DNA from: Malachius bipustulatus
Lineage: Eukaryota > Arthropoda > Insecta > Coleoptera > Melyridae
DNA: 64,000 nucleotides
Direction of reading: 5' to 3'
NCBI GenBank assembly: GCA_910589415.1
Contig: OU342634.1
Coordinates: 21,077,144 to 21,141,143, forward strand
Within the stretch, counting starts at the first letter, position 1. Each line of letters opens with the position of its first letter. Shown here piece by piece: positions 41,985-53,149 of the stretch. The position numbers and the translations under genes were made by a program. The notes under the pieces were generated by a model that worked only from the letters and a program-made list of their open reading frames with translations, had not been told where the DNA came from and ran no database searches.

Positions 41985-44320
41985 TGATGCTATTTAAGGG
42001 AGCTAAGGTTAATTGACATCTTTATGAACTTTTAGTTTTATTATTAAACGAGAACATGCTCTTGCTTGTCGGTGAAGTTTTGAAACATCCTATATTTAGA
42101 GGGAGTTTCGTAACTGGACAGCCAAAGTCGAACGTCAGGTATAAAATCGAATTTTATCAAGGATAAAAGAGAGAATACACTTACCTACTGTTTTCAAGAT
42201 GAGGCATCGTTTATGAAATATTTCCAAAAATATAAAACGAAGGCCGCAATAAAAATAGGTAGGTACGCATGCTTTATTCAGTAATTGAACAACACTTTTG
42301 GAAATATTGCCTAAATGAGGCCTGATCTTGAAAAAAGTTACTCTTTTGTTTTATGTAAAATGCGATGGTACATAACGTTTCATTTTGGCTATCCAGTTAC
42401 CAAATACCCTGTTATAGCATGATCTTCTGTATAAGTATACCCATATCTCCTCTGAATTTTTGAAATCAAGTATTCTTCCCTTATTAGTTCGTAAGTACCA
42501 TTTTTTTAGTGTAACGAAACCAATTTTTTTTATAAAATCACATCAATAGATTTTTCTGATCAGCGTCAAATAAAATGATGTTCAAGCTAAAATTTTAAAT
42601 GGTTTTCATGAAATGGTGATGGTTTCATGAAAATGGTTTTCTTGAAGCTCATTAGTAAATTTTTCACGCTCGATATATAGGTAACCTAAAAACAATGTAA
42701 TCAATTTAAATTTTCAGAATTAAATAGAAAATCCTACTGTAATAACAAAATATGTAATGAGAAACCAAAGCTAATTACCGATCATAATTACCGATCATTT
42801 ATCTGGTAGGTATATTAAAATTACACTTTGTAGAAAATATCTTTCTATGAGACGAGAAAATGTGTCGGTAAACGGTTTTTAAGTAATAATGACGGGACAA
42901 GAATAATTTGCTCTTATATTCCATTAAAATCAATGTCAGGGCTTCTGTTGGAAGATTTTTCTGAAGCTTGCCGTAATTGAACTCTTATGATGTATTGATT
43001 TAACGCCTGACGCGGCGCCGACTAAAATGAATTGGCTTAGCGAATTATTATTTTTTAATTAAAAAGATATCCACGGCAACCTTCAATCTGGTATGCAAAC
43101 GAGGTAATTTACACACACCTACCTAAAAACGCCTGTTTCAAAAAGGTGTCCGCTTAAAAAATTTATCAACACACACGAGCCCCGGTAACAGCTAATTCTA
43201 TGAAAATGAGCTACTCGTATATACGGTATACATGCCGAACAAAGGGAAGCGTCACCCTTGAGAATTAGTAAATGGGGTGATGTTTCAAGATAATTTACTC
43301 TAAACAAAGGAACGTCGACGACCTTTACCATCTAGCAGCTCCTGGATATAGAACCATCTATCTATAAATTATTATTATTACAAAATGCTATTTTATATAA
43401 TACTCCTATTATTAGGTTATCATAACCTTATTGCACCAATATTTGCATTACCGAGGTTGATATTTTATGATCAATTTATTTTACTTTGGGCTTAGTTGGT
43501 CTATTTAGGCGTTTCTGTATTGTCTTTCATTTGTTACTCACACAATAATTCTCATTCCAAAATATTTACACTTAAATTTTGTAATAATATTCTATAGTGC
43601 TAAATTATGTATCAACTGTTATAATAGGTCACAAATGCATTCCGTTCATATTCCACCATGTACTAGCATATTAACAATGAATGAAAATTTCTACTTATCG
43701 GCAAAAATACTTATTCTTCAAGCATTTTTGAGGTATAATGACAATGTCTTCAAATATGTCTTTAAATTAGTTATTATTTCTCTCTGCTTTTTTTGGTTTA
43801 GATTTTATACGTACCCTTGAAAATTAAATTATTAATGAATGTCTTTCCACATCGTTTAAGAGCTCACCTTATTCATTTCTCTTAACCGTTACTTGTACAA
43901 ATTGTATTTTTTTTATAACTATATTTTCAACGATTCCATACCTGGACACTTAAGGTGGAGTGCTAGAACGCTAATTAAAGATTTGTCAGATAATTATTGA
44001 TTTTAAATTGCAAATTTTGAAAATAGGGTGAATATTTTGAATGATCTTTCATTTTCTATCAGCAATTAACTCTTCTAAAAGGGAGTAGAGTTTATTTTCA
44101 GCAATATCAGATCAATATTTTGATAATACAGGGCATTTGAAAATCAGTAATTATCTGGCAGATCTGTAATTAACGTTCTAGCACTCCATTAGTTTTTCAA
44201 ATCCTAAAATAACCTCTTACGAATTTTGAAATTGTGCTTTTAATAATAATGCATGGTGATTATTGCATGGATCAGATGCTAAACATAGTTGTCGAATAGC
44301 ACTATAATTGGGAAGAACTA
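41985..44320. other. AT-rich stretch, no gene seen
   Basis: Short frames only. AACGTTCTAGCACTCCAT near 44173 is inverted relative to GGAGTGCTAGAACGCTAATT near 43955, so 43950-44190 may be a small foldback element. Confidence 0.45.
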
Positions 44321-44327
44321 AAATACT

Positions 44328-45060
44328 ACGAGGTCTGTTAAGATAATACGCGCACTAACATCATAAAATAAAATATTTAGAAGAATATCTCAAGGTTCCC
44401 TTCAAATTACTGTCCTCCCCAATGAAGACATTCATCCCAACAGAGATTCCATTTGTTGTAACACTCCTGGTACTCTTCTTCTGTATTTCAGCTCATTCGT
44501 CGCATTTGCCTTAATTTCAGAAATTGTCTCAAATCTTTTTTCCTTCAAGGGTCTTTTGAGTTTGGAGAACACGAAAAAGTTACAACGAGCAAGGTCAAAT
44601 GAGGGGTGGTGGGGAAGAACCGTGATCAAATGTTTGGCTAAAAACTCACGAGTTCCGCGGGCTGAATGAGCTGGAGCGTTGTCGCGGTGGAAAACCAGTC
44701 GCCATTCCTGAAAATTTCTGACCTCTTAAGACGAATGGCGTTCCTTAGACGTTTCATAACTTCAGTGTAGTGAGTTTGGTTCACTTGTGTCCGACAAGAC
44801 ACAAATTGATACCCCATACTCATGAACAAGTTCTTCGATGATCATACGTCGATTTGCCAGCAATAAGGTATTGATTTTGTCGACGTGGTGGTCGTTAGTT
44901 GATGTGGAAGGACGTCGATGACTCTCATCATCTTCAATCGACTGTCGATCACCCTTAAAACGTTCATATCTCTTGGCAGATGATGTACGCTTCACAGCAA
45001 CATCACCGTGTTTCATGTTGATCATAGTGAATGTTTCAGTCGCTGATTTTTCAAGTTTAA
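44328..45060 (-). mobile_element. Mariner element relic (right end lost)
   Basis: The left boundary ACGAGGTCTGTTAAGATAAT resembles the TIR of many mariners. The transposase remnant runs on the minus strand. No complementary end was found on the right, so the element is truncated or too diverged. Confidence 0.65.
44400..45025 (-). pseudogene. Mariner transposase, deleted and frameshifted
   Basis: From 45025 down, a helix-turn-helix part contains RYERFKGDRQSIEDDESHRR and PSTSTNDHHVDKINTLL, then RRMIIEELVHEYGVSI. The segment holding the first Asp is missing. YTEVMKRLRNAIRLKRSEIF follows, then a shifted DWFSTATTLQLIQPAE where the HDNAPAH box should be. ITVLPHHPSFDLARCNFFVF is a mutated third-Asp box (normally PYSPDLAPCDFFLF), and KLKRPLKEKRFETISEI closes the conserved part. 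Two shifts and an internal deletion make it non-functional. The family is distinct from the DD41D-like relic at 27.6 kb. Confidence 0.82.
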
Positions 45061-45242
45061 CACAGAATTTTAGAGCAAGACTTTAAGTCAGGTCAGGTTA
45101 CTTATTTTAAATCTCGAAATAAAAACATCACATTTAACTAAAAACCATCTATCTAGTCAGCAAATGAAGATATCCGCAATCAAAAAATGACATTTTCATA
45201 AGCTAATCTGTGCAAACGTAGTAACACATACCTATTTATTTA

Positions 45243-46447
45243 TACAGGGTGTCCCATAATATGTGATCAATCTCCCGGATTTGGGTAAATTTCGTAAAAA
45301 TAAATGAAAAAATAGCTATAAAATTAATTCCTCAGAGACATCCCTACAAAGATATTTGCTGTTGAAGTTGAGGGTTGAAAATCAATTTATTGCAATAACT
45401 TTTTTATTTCTTGACCGATTTTGATAATTTTCGGTTTTATTTTGTATTATTTGGGACTGTTTAGAATAGTGTTGCATAATCTTTGGTAGCACATACATAG
45501 ACCTCAGGATGGCATAACCCCCTCATTCACTTGAAAGAAAACAATAAAAATAATAATTTTACAGTTTTTTAAAGTTAATTTTCTTTTTATTTGACATTTT
45601 TTACATAAAAAATGTATCCTTATTTATTTCGATAGAGCGAACCGTTATCGAGATAAACGTCCTTCTAATAGGTGATGCGTCGCAGGAACTTTCTAAATTT
45701 CAAGTAAATTTTAACAAGATCGCTGATCTTTGACAGTAAATTGAGCAGGAAACAAAACAATAACTTAATTAAATACACGTCAAATAGTGTCAAAGATTTC
45801 ATTTCATGCAGATTCAATTCTAACTGATTTTAAAATGAGTTACAAAAATGCTGAATACGCAGAAAATCAGTTAGAATTGAATCTGCATGAAATGAAATCT
45901 TTTGACACTGACGTGTATTTAATTAAGTTATTGTTTTGTTTCCTGCTCAATTTACTGTCATAGGTCAGCCATCTTGTTAAAATTTACTTGAAATTTAGAA
46001 AATTCCTGCGACGCATCACCTATTAGAAGGAAGTTTATCTCGATAACGGTTCGCTCTATCGAAATAAATAAAGATACATTTTTTATGTAAAAAATGTCAA
46101 ATAAAAAGAAAATTAACCTTAAAAAACTGTAAAATTATTATTTTTATTGTTTTCTTTCAAGTGAATGAGGGGGTTATGCCATCCCGAGGTCTATGTATGT
46201 GCTACCAAAGATTATGAAACACTATTCTAAACAGTCCCAAATAATACAAAATAAAACCAAAATTATCAAAATCGGACAAGAAATAAAAAAGTTATTGCAA
46301 AAAATTGATTTTCAACCCTCAACTTCAACAGCTAATATCTTTGTAGGGGTGTCTCTGAGGAATTAATTTTATAGCTATTTTTTCATTTATTTTTACGAAA
46401 TTTACCCAAATCCGGGAGATTGCCCACATATTATGGGACACCCTGTA
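45243..46447. mobile_element. 1.2-kb almost perfect palindrome, TA flanks
   Basis: The left arm 45243-45831 and right arm 45863-46447 are near-identical inverted copies (589 and 585 bp) around a 31-base loop. The ends are TACAGGGTGTCCCATAATAT and its complement, bordered by TA (45241-45242 and 46448-46449). Matching runs from the ends to the centre, where AGATTCAATTCTAACTGATT faces AATCAGTTAGAATTGAATCT. Differences are scattered single bases. No frame is open. A transcript crossing it would fold into a hairpin of about 585 bp. Confidence 0.95.
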
Positions 46448-46449
46448 TA

Positions 46450-47690
46450 GTGACAAGATAATATAATAGATTCCACATTGACTTACAAACGCGAACGACA
46501 AAGTGTCTATTATCGAGGATAATAACTTAACTTGAGCATTTTTGTACGTTGTACTTCAGATTCAGTCAGTAAAAGCAGTAATTCTGCTTATTTTCCGCTT
46601 ATGTTTCTGAGGAATACGAACAACAATGAATAAATTTATGTTAATCTGCGAAATTACTTTTCTTCAAAGGGTTTTGAGTTACGTAGATATATGATAAATG
46701 ACAATCGTTATACCAAACATGATAAAATTATTATCTGTCAAAAAATGGTTACGTTTTTCTGTTTCCTTTTTATTTTAATTTCTCTTTTCTCTTTTCCACA
46801 ACGACTCTTATTGTCAAGCATTACATAGCTATGGGCCCTTGAATTTCGAAACCTCCAAGTAATCTTTTAAGGTTTCTGTAATTTTCGAGAAAAGACTATT
46901 CACTCATAGTTTTTTAAATTAAAACTGCCGATCTATTAGATGTAGGTACTGAAATAAAAAATTAAACTTCGGGGTATTCACATATATTTAGGGTAAGACA
47001 CCGTCGAAATTATGTAAATTTAATCATATTTTCATATAATTTTTCACGTCATATTATTAGTAAAATACCTCGTTGTATTCTTGCCATCACAAACAAAAGA
47101 GTCACTCGAAAACACATTTCCGAAGACAAACTTGATAAGATTATGCGTCGTTTTCGATTTCGCCTTCCCGGAGCAACAAGATGATTCAGATGAAAGTGGC
47201 TTATTATATTCCGACGGCATCTCTTATGAATTCTGCTATCCATCATTTTTAAGGGGTCTTTTCTCTGGCGAATCGTCAAATGGAGCACCCTGGGTCACGA
47301 GATCCGATCCGCAGCGGAACTTGCGAATCAGTTTGTCCATTCGACCATTCTGATTGAATTCTTCATCACTTACCTACCTACCGTTCAATAACTCCATTCA
47401 GTGGGCACTGGGAATCTCGCCATCCTTGTTATGATTGATATCACATAAACGCCTCTTTTGCCGATCTCACTGAAATTTTATTCCGTGGCTACTTATAATC
47501 ATGACGTAAATTTTGCTCTTAAATTTTTAACGGTATGTAAATATCTGATGTCACGGTGAATTGAAACAATCTTTGATCACGGAAAACTTTATCGTTTGGT
47601 CATGATTTTTGTAAATGGTCCTTATAAAGGATGTGGCTATTTTATGATTAAACGGTTTTTAATAGAAATATATACTCTCGAAGACCCATT
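46450..47690. other. AT-rich stretch, no gene seen
   Basis: A 90-codon frame at 47081-47353 and its minus-strand shadow have no recognisable motifs. No repeat structure is evident. Confidence 0.35.
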
Positions 47691-48000
47691 CCGAAGAAAA
47701 GTAGTAAACCAACAATAAAAGTCTAACTTCGCTTTTTAATTTGAGACTTTATTCAAAACTTTGGTGGTGGTAACATGTTTCGGCTTTCGCCATCATCAGA
47801 CCAACTTCACAAAGTAGTCTCCTCAATCATGACAACAGTGTCCTCCAATAAACATTGAAGTAATCACAACAAGCAACGGTCACTCCAACAGAGCTGAGGG
47901 CCCCCTTGAGCCAGTTAGAACAAGTGTTAAAAAGGTGAAATCCGATAATTTAGAGGTAGAAAACTATCGGTCTCATAAGTAAAACAAAGGAATTCTTCAA
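47690..48000 (-). repeat. Penelope-like terminal fragment
   Basis: Contains the hammerhead-like motif at 47768-47807 and, on the minus strand just after it, CAAAGTTTTGAATAAAGTCT. This is the motif order seen at ends of Penelope-like elements. No open reverse transcriptase is next to it. Confidence 0.5.
47768..47807 (-). ncRNA. Hammerhead-like ribozyme in Penelope-like end
   Basis: On the minus strand: TTGGT (stem I), CTGATGA at 47799-47793, stem II GGC-GAAA-GCC (one unpaired T first) at 47792-47782, GAA, then palindromic stem III ACATGT, cleavage base U47772, and ACCA closing a 4-bp stem I. All core bases are present. The extra T before stem II departs from the textbook fold but recurs in Penelope-type motifs. 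Confidence 0.6.
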
Positions 48001-48187
48001 AAAACAGCAAACCCAATTCGGCGAATGAATTATGAGAAAAGTTATTTCAACGTTGAAATTTATTATTTTAGCAGTTTAGGAATGGAAACGTCCAAACTTG
48101 CTCTGAATGTCATGAAGAAAGGTAGACGAGCCGATTTAGGTTAAATTTTGATTGGTTTTTAATAGGCTATGTACTGAGAATAAACAA

Positions 48188-48480
48188 ATAATATACAGGA
48201 TGATCTTTACCAACAGGCTCACAATTGAGAACTTTTAAACCATAGCGGATACAGAGTCGGTTAAATCAGAGAAAACCGCACCTTATGTGAGTGGATTGAA
48301 TTTTGGCGGCTTTATACTTGGCCACCGAGATGACCTATAAGTCTCATCAATCTTATGGACCGTTACTTGTGGGGTCATACCGTAAACTTTAATGTACGAG
48401 GTATAATTAATTTCACAGCTGAAGGAGTTCAGGTATGATACATTTCAGTAGAGGAAGTAAGTAGAATCCGGGGATTTTTT
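48188..48480 (+). pseudogene. Tc1/mariner-like transposase fragment
   Basis: TATACAGGATGATC at 48187 resembles an element end. Downstream the plus strand reads EWIEFWRLYTWPPR, a stop, and then LINLMDRYLWGHTVNFNVRG (about 48287-48400), the wreckage of the WIG-GGP-WPPRSPDL-LD-FLWGHLK box of a mariner-like transposase. No catalytic set survives and no right end was found. Confidence 0.55.
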
Positions 48481-48944
48481 TATTAGCAACACTCAGTGAA
48501 TCCTTGATGGATATTTTGAGATGTAATTACCTTTAATTAAACTTTAAACTAATGTAGTAATGTAGCACGTAGATTAGACCCATGATAAAGTACATTTACT
48601 TCTTATCACAGCTTATTCTAGAATAGTTTATATTCAGTACGTCATGTAACTCATTGTTGAGTAGATAGTTTTTTTGATGTCGCAAAATGAGGGCCTAAAA
48701 ATTAAAAAGTCTCTGGAATGTTGAGTCGCGTACCAGTAGGACTTACCTACTTAGGACGATTTGTTCTCTGGTGTCGCGATCATAGCGAAAATGAAAATTA
48801 AAATATCCTTAACTCTGTTTTGGTGATAATTTTGATGATAGCTGCTGTTGAATACGTAGGTACTTAAATATAGGCACTTCAAAAATATAAAAGGAGCCCG
48901 CAGAAAGCCCGCAGAATCCTATGTGAATAGACTCATTGTGAAAT

Positions 48945-49690
48945 TTGTCCATATTTTGGGGATCGGTAGTATTCGATGAGTAGATCAGAAGTCACCATGG
49001 GCATAATACCCCAAAAGATCATTATATTTTTAAATATTAGCAGCCATACTTTTTTTTGAACAGAAATCTAAGATAGCTAATTTGTAAAGTTTGAAAAGCT
49101 GCTTCTGTAGCTGTAGTTACATTTTAAGTCTTTTGATGAGCTAGTTTCCAGAAAATAGGAAATAAGTTTTGAATTTGTAGACTCATTTTTGTAATAATCT
49201 TTGGCTGTAACTTTAAAACGTTTTTTTTTTTGACGTTTTTGTTTGTTGTAATTTTTAATGGTAGAGTCAATGCAACTACGAAAATACTTATTGATTATGA
49301 ATAAAACACTAATGTTTTATAACTACGAAAATGTTTACAAAAAATGAAAACTGTTTCCTGTTTTTCTCGAAAATGCTTTCGTATATCTAAAATGCAACTA
49401 ATATAACAGAAACTGCTTTTCAATCCTAACAAATAATCAATCAAAGAGTTTTCTTTAAAACAATTAGGAGGATCAAGATTTAAAAATAAATGCGTGACTG
49501 TGAAGAGAAAAATCCATCTTCAGAGGTTTTGAGCCTCGAAAACAGGAGTGTTTGAGGTGTTATGCCTATGGAGACTTCTGATCTACTCATCGAATACTAC
49601 TGATCCCGAAAATTTGAACAAATTTCCACGGGAGCCAATTTCCAAAAGGATTCTGTGGCAACCTTTGTATTTAACAGATAGTTTATTGTA
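48945..49690. repeat. Inverted pair of the 4.5-kb dispersed repeat
   Basis: 48945-49190 is the complement of 49340-49620: both hold the ATGCCCATGG/ATGCCTATGG-GACTTCTGATCTACTCATC block, GAATACTACYGATCCC, AGAAACTGCTTTTCAA-like and TTTCCTGTTTTTCT-like blocks in mirrored order. The centre (49200-49335) is unrelated. Together with 4520-4890 and 51500-51610 this gives four copies in the window. Confidence 0.65.
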
Positions 49691-49699
49691 AAGAAACTG

Positions 49700-50440
49700 G
49701 ATATTTTCGAGTTTATATTTTTGTATGATATTTATGAAAACTATTATGAAATGCTGTATAATTCAACAAACCCTATGTGCATAAATCAAGAAATTAGAAG
49801 AGTTCCGCGTTATGGTAAAGTCTCTGGAATTTATTAATAACGAAAATTAAAATTCCTTTCATTCAGAAAATCACATAGCATTTCGCAAACTCTAAAAAGT
49901 CAGCAGCGTGAAGTATTATCTTTATCAAAATGATAATGGCTTGTCGCAAAACTTGGTTTAAGAACTTGAATTAAAACTTGTAAGTACGTAAAATTAATAG
50001 AGTGTGAAACTTGCGCGTTGAAATCTAGAAAGTTTCAAAGTTCATAAAGAAATTCGCTCTTAGGTAAATATTGTTAAACTTCAACAAGAATGAATTAATT
50101 TTATGGGAAAACTTTATTATTTAGAATATTATTGATATTTTATCTTTCGAAGTTTGTTTAAAATTAGGGCTAGGTATATTTCCAAAACAACCTGATATTT
50201 TAATAATGTGAAAAAGTTTAAACAAACTATGGTAAAAATGCCATGTGATTGGTGATCATAATTAGAAATTATTGTATTACAATGTTCTGATCTCATTATT
50301 TCTCTTTTCAACCTCAAAAACATCAGAAAGTTTTATGTTAAATAATTTTTTTCAATCATAACAACTCAAAAATATACTTGCTACTTGAAGTGAAGTAATA
50401 GCAGCACGACACTGGTTTTCAACATTTATGTTCGCTGTTA
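49700..50440. other. AT-rich stretch, no gene seen
   Basis: Only short frames and no visible repeats. Confidence 0.4.
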
Positions 50441-50442
50441 TC

Positions 50443-51123
50443 TACAGGGTTAACCGAAATAAGTGCAAAAAATTTTAGGGGATGATTCCTAGCTTATTCT
50501 AATGGAAAAATTCCCATTAACGTGGGTCCGGAAATGCTTTTGAGATAAAGGGTGTTAAAAAAGGTTTTTTGTTCAAGGTTTTTGAAGATATCACCGTTTG
50601 AGATACAGAATTTAAGTTTTGTACGTATCTTATCATTGATATTAGCTAACTTTTTAATATCAGTTCTTTTTTTTTCCTGTGCCATTGGCTGAGATTTTAG
50701 GAATGTGCGACGTAATTTTTCCCTTCAATTTTGAAACATTCAAAGCGAGTTTCTCATCGTAAATGTCCGTTTTTATCGAAAACGATTCACATTAGCAATT
50801 ACGTTCAGGAGTACCTACCTTTTTTGTGTAGAAAACATTGAGGGTTTAAAATGTCAATTTGCTCAGTGTCGTAGATATTAGAAGCAAAAAACTACATGCA
50901 GTCCAAAAATCTCCACCACTGAGCATATGAAAATAATTAGCCTTCAAAAAATATATCAATGGTAAGATATGTACAAAAGTTGAGCTCCGTGCCTGAAAGG
51001 GTTCCTGTATACCTATCTCAAGAAGGGTGCATACCTTACGTTATTAGTAGGAACTGTTTTCCTTACAATAAGCCAAGGAATCACCCATTAACATTTTTCG
51101 CAGTTATTTAGGATAATCCTGTA
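50443..51123. mobile_element. 681-bp TIR element, TACAGG ends
   Basis: TACAGGGTTAACCGAAATAA at 50443 is inverted relative to the right end (TTATTTAGGATAATCCTGTA). Matching goes on through GTGCAAAAAATTTTAGGGGATGATTCCTAGCTTATT-like sequence for about 65 bp, with mismatches. TA follows the right end; the left flank reads TC, a mutated duplication. Longer and older TIRs than in the 36.7-kb element. No protein is encoded. Confidence 0.72.
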
Positions 51124-51659
51124 TATGACACACCTGACAAAAAACTAATTTTATTGTTATCTCTTTGATACATTTCACCGTCTTTTTTCTACACTTGATT
51201 CGGAGCTTTCTTAGCAAAGATTGTCACTTCTTACAGCTCCTTCAGCTCCTCTCAACTCTCATTGCTAAACTCAGGTCCTGGTCAGGTCAGGATTACTGTA
51301 ATTTTATTTGTTCACAGAAATTGAAGTGAGTTGGGAGGGGGAGGGGGTGCAAAGATGCAAATCTTCAATCGCAATCCGCAAATCAAATATCACGTCATTT
51401 CCATTATGGCATGGACTTTCACAGTAAAAAATGACGTTAAATGACAATAATGACGTCACACCGAAGAGAAGTCGAGTCAATAATGAAAATAACATCACAG
51501 ATCAAAATCTTTTTCCAGTTTTCTCGAAAATGGCTCAACAAAACTAAAACCTAGCTATTGCACCAGAAGCAGCTTTTCAATCTTAACAAAAGACACGTTT
51601 AACGTTTCCGTCTAAATTTTTTAGGGGAGAATTCAACTCAAATTCCATATTGTTTTTCC

Positions 51660-52640
51660 AAGCAACATAAATTGTTGCTTTTTGACGATTTAACAAAAAA
51701 CCATGTGTGATACACATTGCAAAAGAAGTGTTTAAGCACTTTGGCGATTTTCGTCGCGGAGCTTAAAACACTCCCATTTTGAAACTTGTATCACAATTTT
51801 GAACAATGGGAGTGTTTTGAGTACGCGACGAGAATTTCCAAATGACGCGGAAGGCCGAGGTTGACTGGAAACTAATGATTTATGAGCAAGTAATAAAACT
51901 ATTGCTCGTTTCAGTCCAGGTGTTGTTTCCTAAATTGGAATGGTGTGGGCTCTACTGCCCATGAGTTTTCCTCTGATGGAGTCCTTTCGGGTTGGATGAA
52001 TGGTGTTGGAAATTGAAGTGTTGAATTTTTCGGAGAGTTGTCGACCTTCGTGGCGGTGTCGTGAAGGGGATGCGAGCTTGTGTTATCCGGTGTGGTGATA
52101 TGTCGTAATGGTCAGAGATGCGAAAATTGCGGGGTCTGAGCCGAATTTCTGAACCGATTGGTCTGAGAGGTGGGCTTCGGGGTAACGGGCAAACATGCCT
52201 GTCCCCGATGTGGTGTGGACGAGTCCGCTCCGCCAGCTGCGACGAAACTGCCTAGTTTCACAATCGTCAAAGTGCTTGAACACTCCTTTTGTAATGTGTT
52301 TCACACAAGATTATTTTTGTTAAATCGAAAAGAAACAACACTTTCTGAATTCTAAGCTTTCAAGAAAAAATGAAAATTTGTGAACTCTAGAGATTGGTAT
52401 GTTATATTTTCAAAGTCACAGACTTCATATTATCATAAACTTGCTTTCAATTGTCATTTATGTCACTTTTACGCACTCGATGCCTGAAATACGCACTAGT
52501 GCGTCTTTTATTCATTTGTACCCAAGGAGAATTAACTTAGTTACTGCTCCTTTCTTGCACTAAAAAAATGTCATTTCGAAACTAAGATCACGATCAAAAC
52601 AACAACTTTATGATTAATTTAACGAAAAATAATATCATTG
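51660..52640 (-). repeat. Dispersed repeat family, copy B (longest, folded back)
   Basis: On the minus strand from 52520: the palindrome ACGCACTAGTGCGT, GTGACATAAATGACAATTG, ACCAATCTCTAGAGTTCACA, TCGATTTAACAAA and GGAGTGTTCAAGCACTTTGA. The same blocks recur in plus orientation at 51690-51750, so the two ends face each other across a GC-richer spacer (51880-52230). CTTAAAACACTCCCATTTTG at 51764 matches copy A. The 52500-52640 side matches copy C. The superfamily is unknown. Confidence 0.7.
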
Positions 52641-52939
52641 TCTATTTTAACAACGCGATACCATGCCTGGCTTTTATTGCATTCAGTATTTTGCTTTGTT
52701 ACAAAGTTAATATTTAATTAAAAAAAAATTACATGAAATCAGCAAAAATTTAATTGAATATTCCTATAAAAAAGGTAAATATAATCTCCAATAAACGAGT
52801 GAAATGAATATTACAACGTATTTTTGCAACAGCAGTTTTAATTCTATTCCTCAAAAACAAGTACAAAATAAATACAATCAATCTGCTTTAGGTATATAAC
52901 GTAATATGTTGTATTATTTGTCGGACAACGTATGGAATA

Positions 52940-53145
52940 CTAGGGGCTATATGATATAGCCCCTATATAGATGTATCGTTTATGTGGAAAGTCCACTTAC
53001 ATATTATGTTCTATGTAATTTTTAAAATGCATAAGAAAATTACATATTATGTAATAATCATATGCATTATGCATTTTTCATTTTACATGGAAGTGTAATT
53101 TTTTACATAAACGATATATCATAATAGCTCCTATTAGTTCACCTG
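52940..53145. repeat. Small hairpin, possibly a MITE
   Basis: CTAGGGGCTATATGATATA and ATCGTTTATGT at the left face ACATAAACGATATATCATAA and TAGCTCCTATTAG at the right. The interior also has ATTACATATTATGTAAT. A short imperfect foldback with no coding capacity; the left arm carries an extra copy of ATAGCCCCTATATAG. Confidence 0.5.
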
Positions 53146-53149
53146 TCAA

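Noticed and set aside
47049..47353. Overlapping 79- and 90-codon frames on both strands
   Set aside because: No motifs and random-looking composition; the two frames oppose each other.
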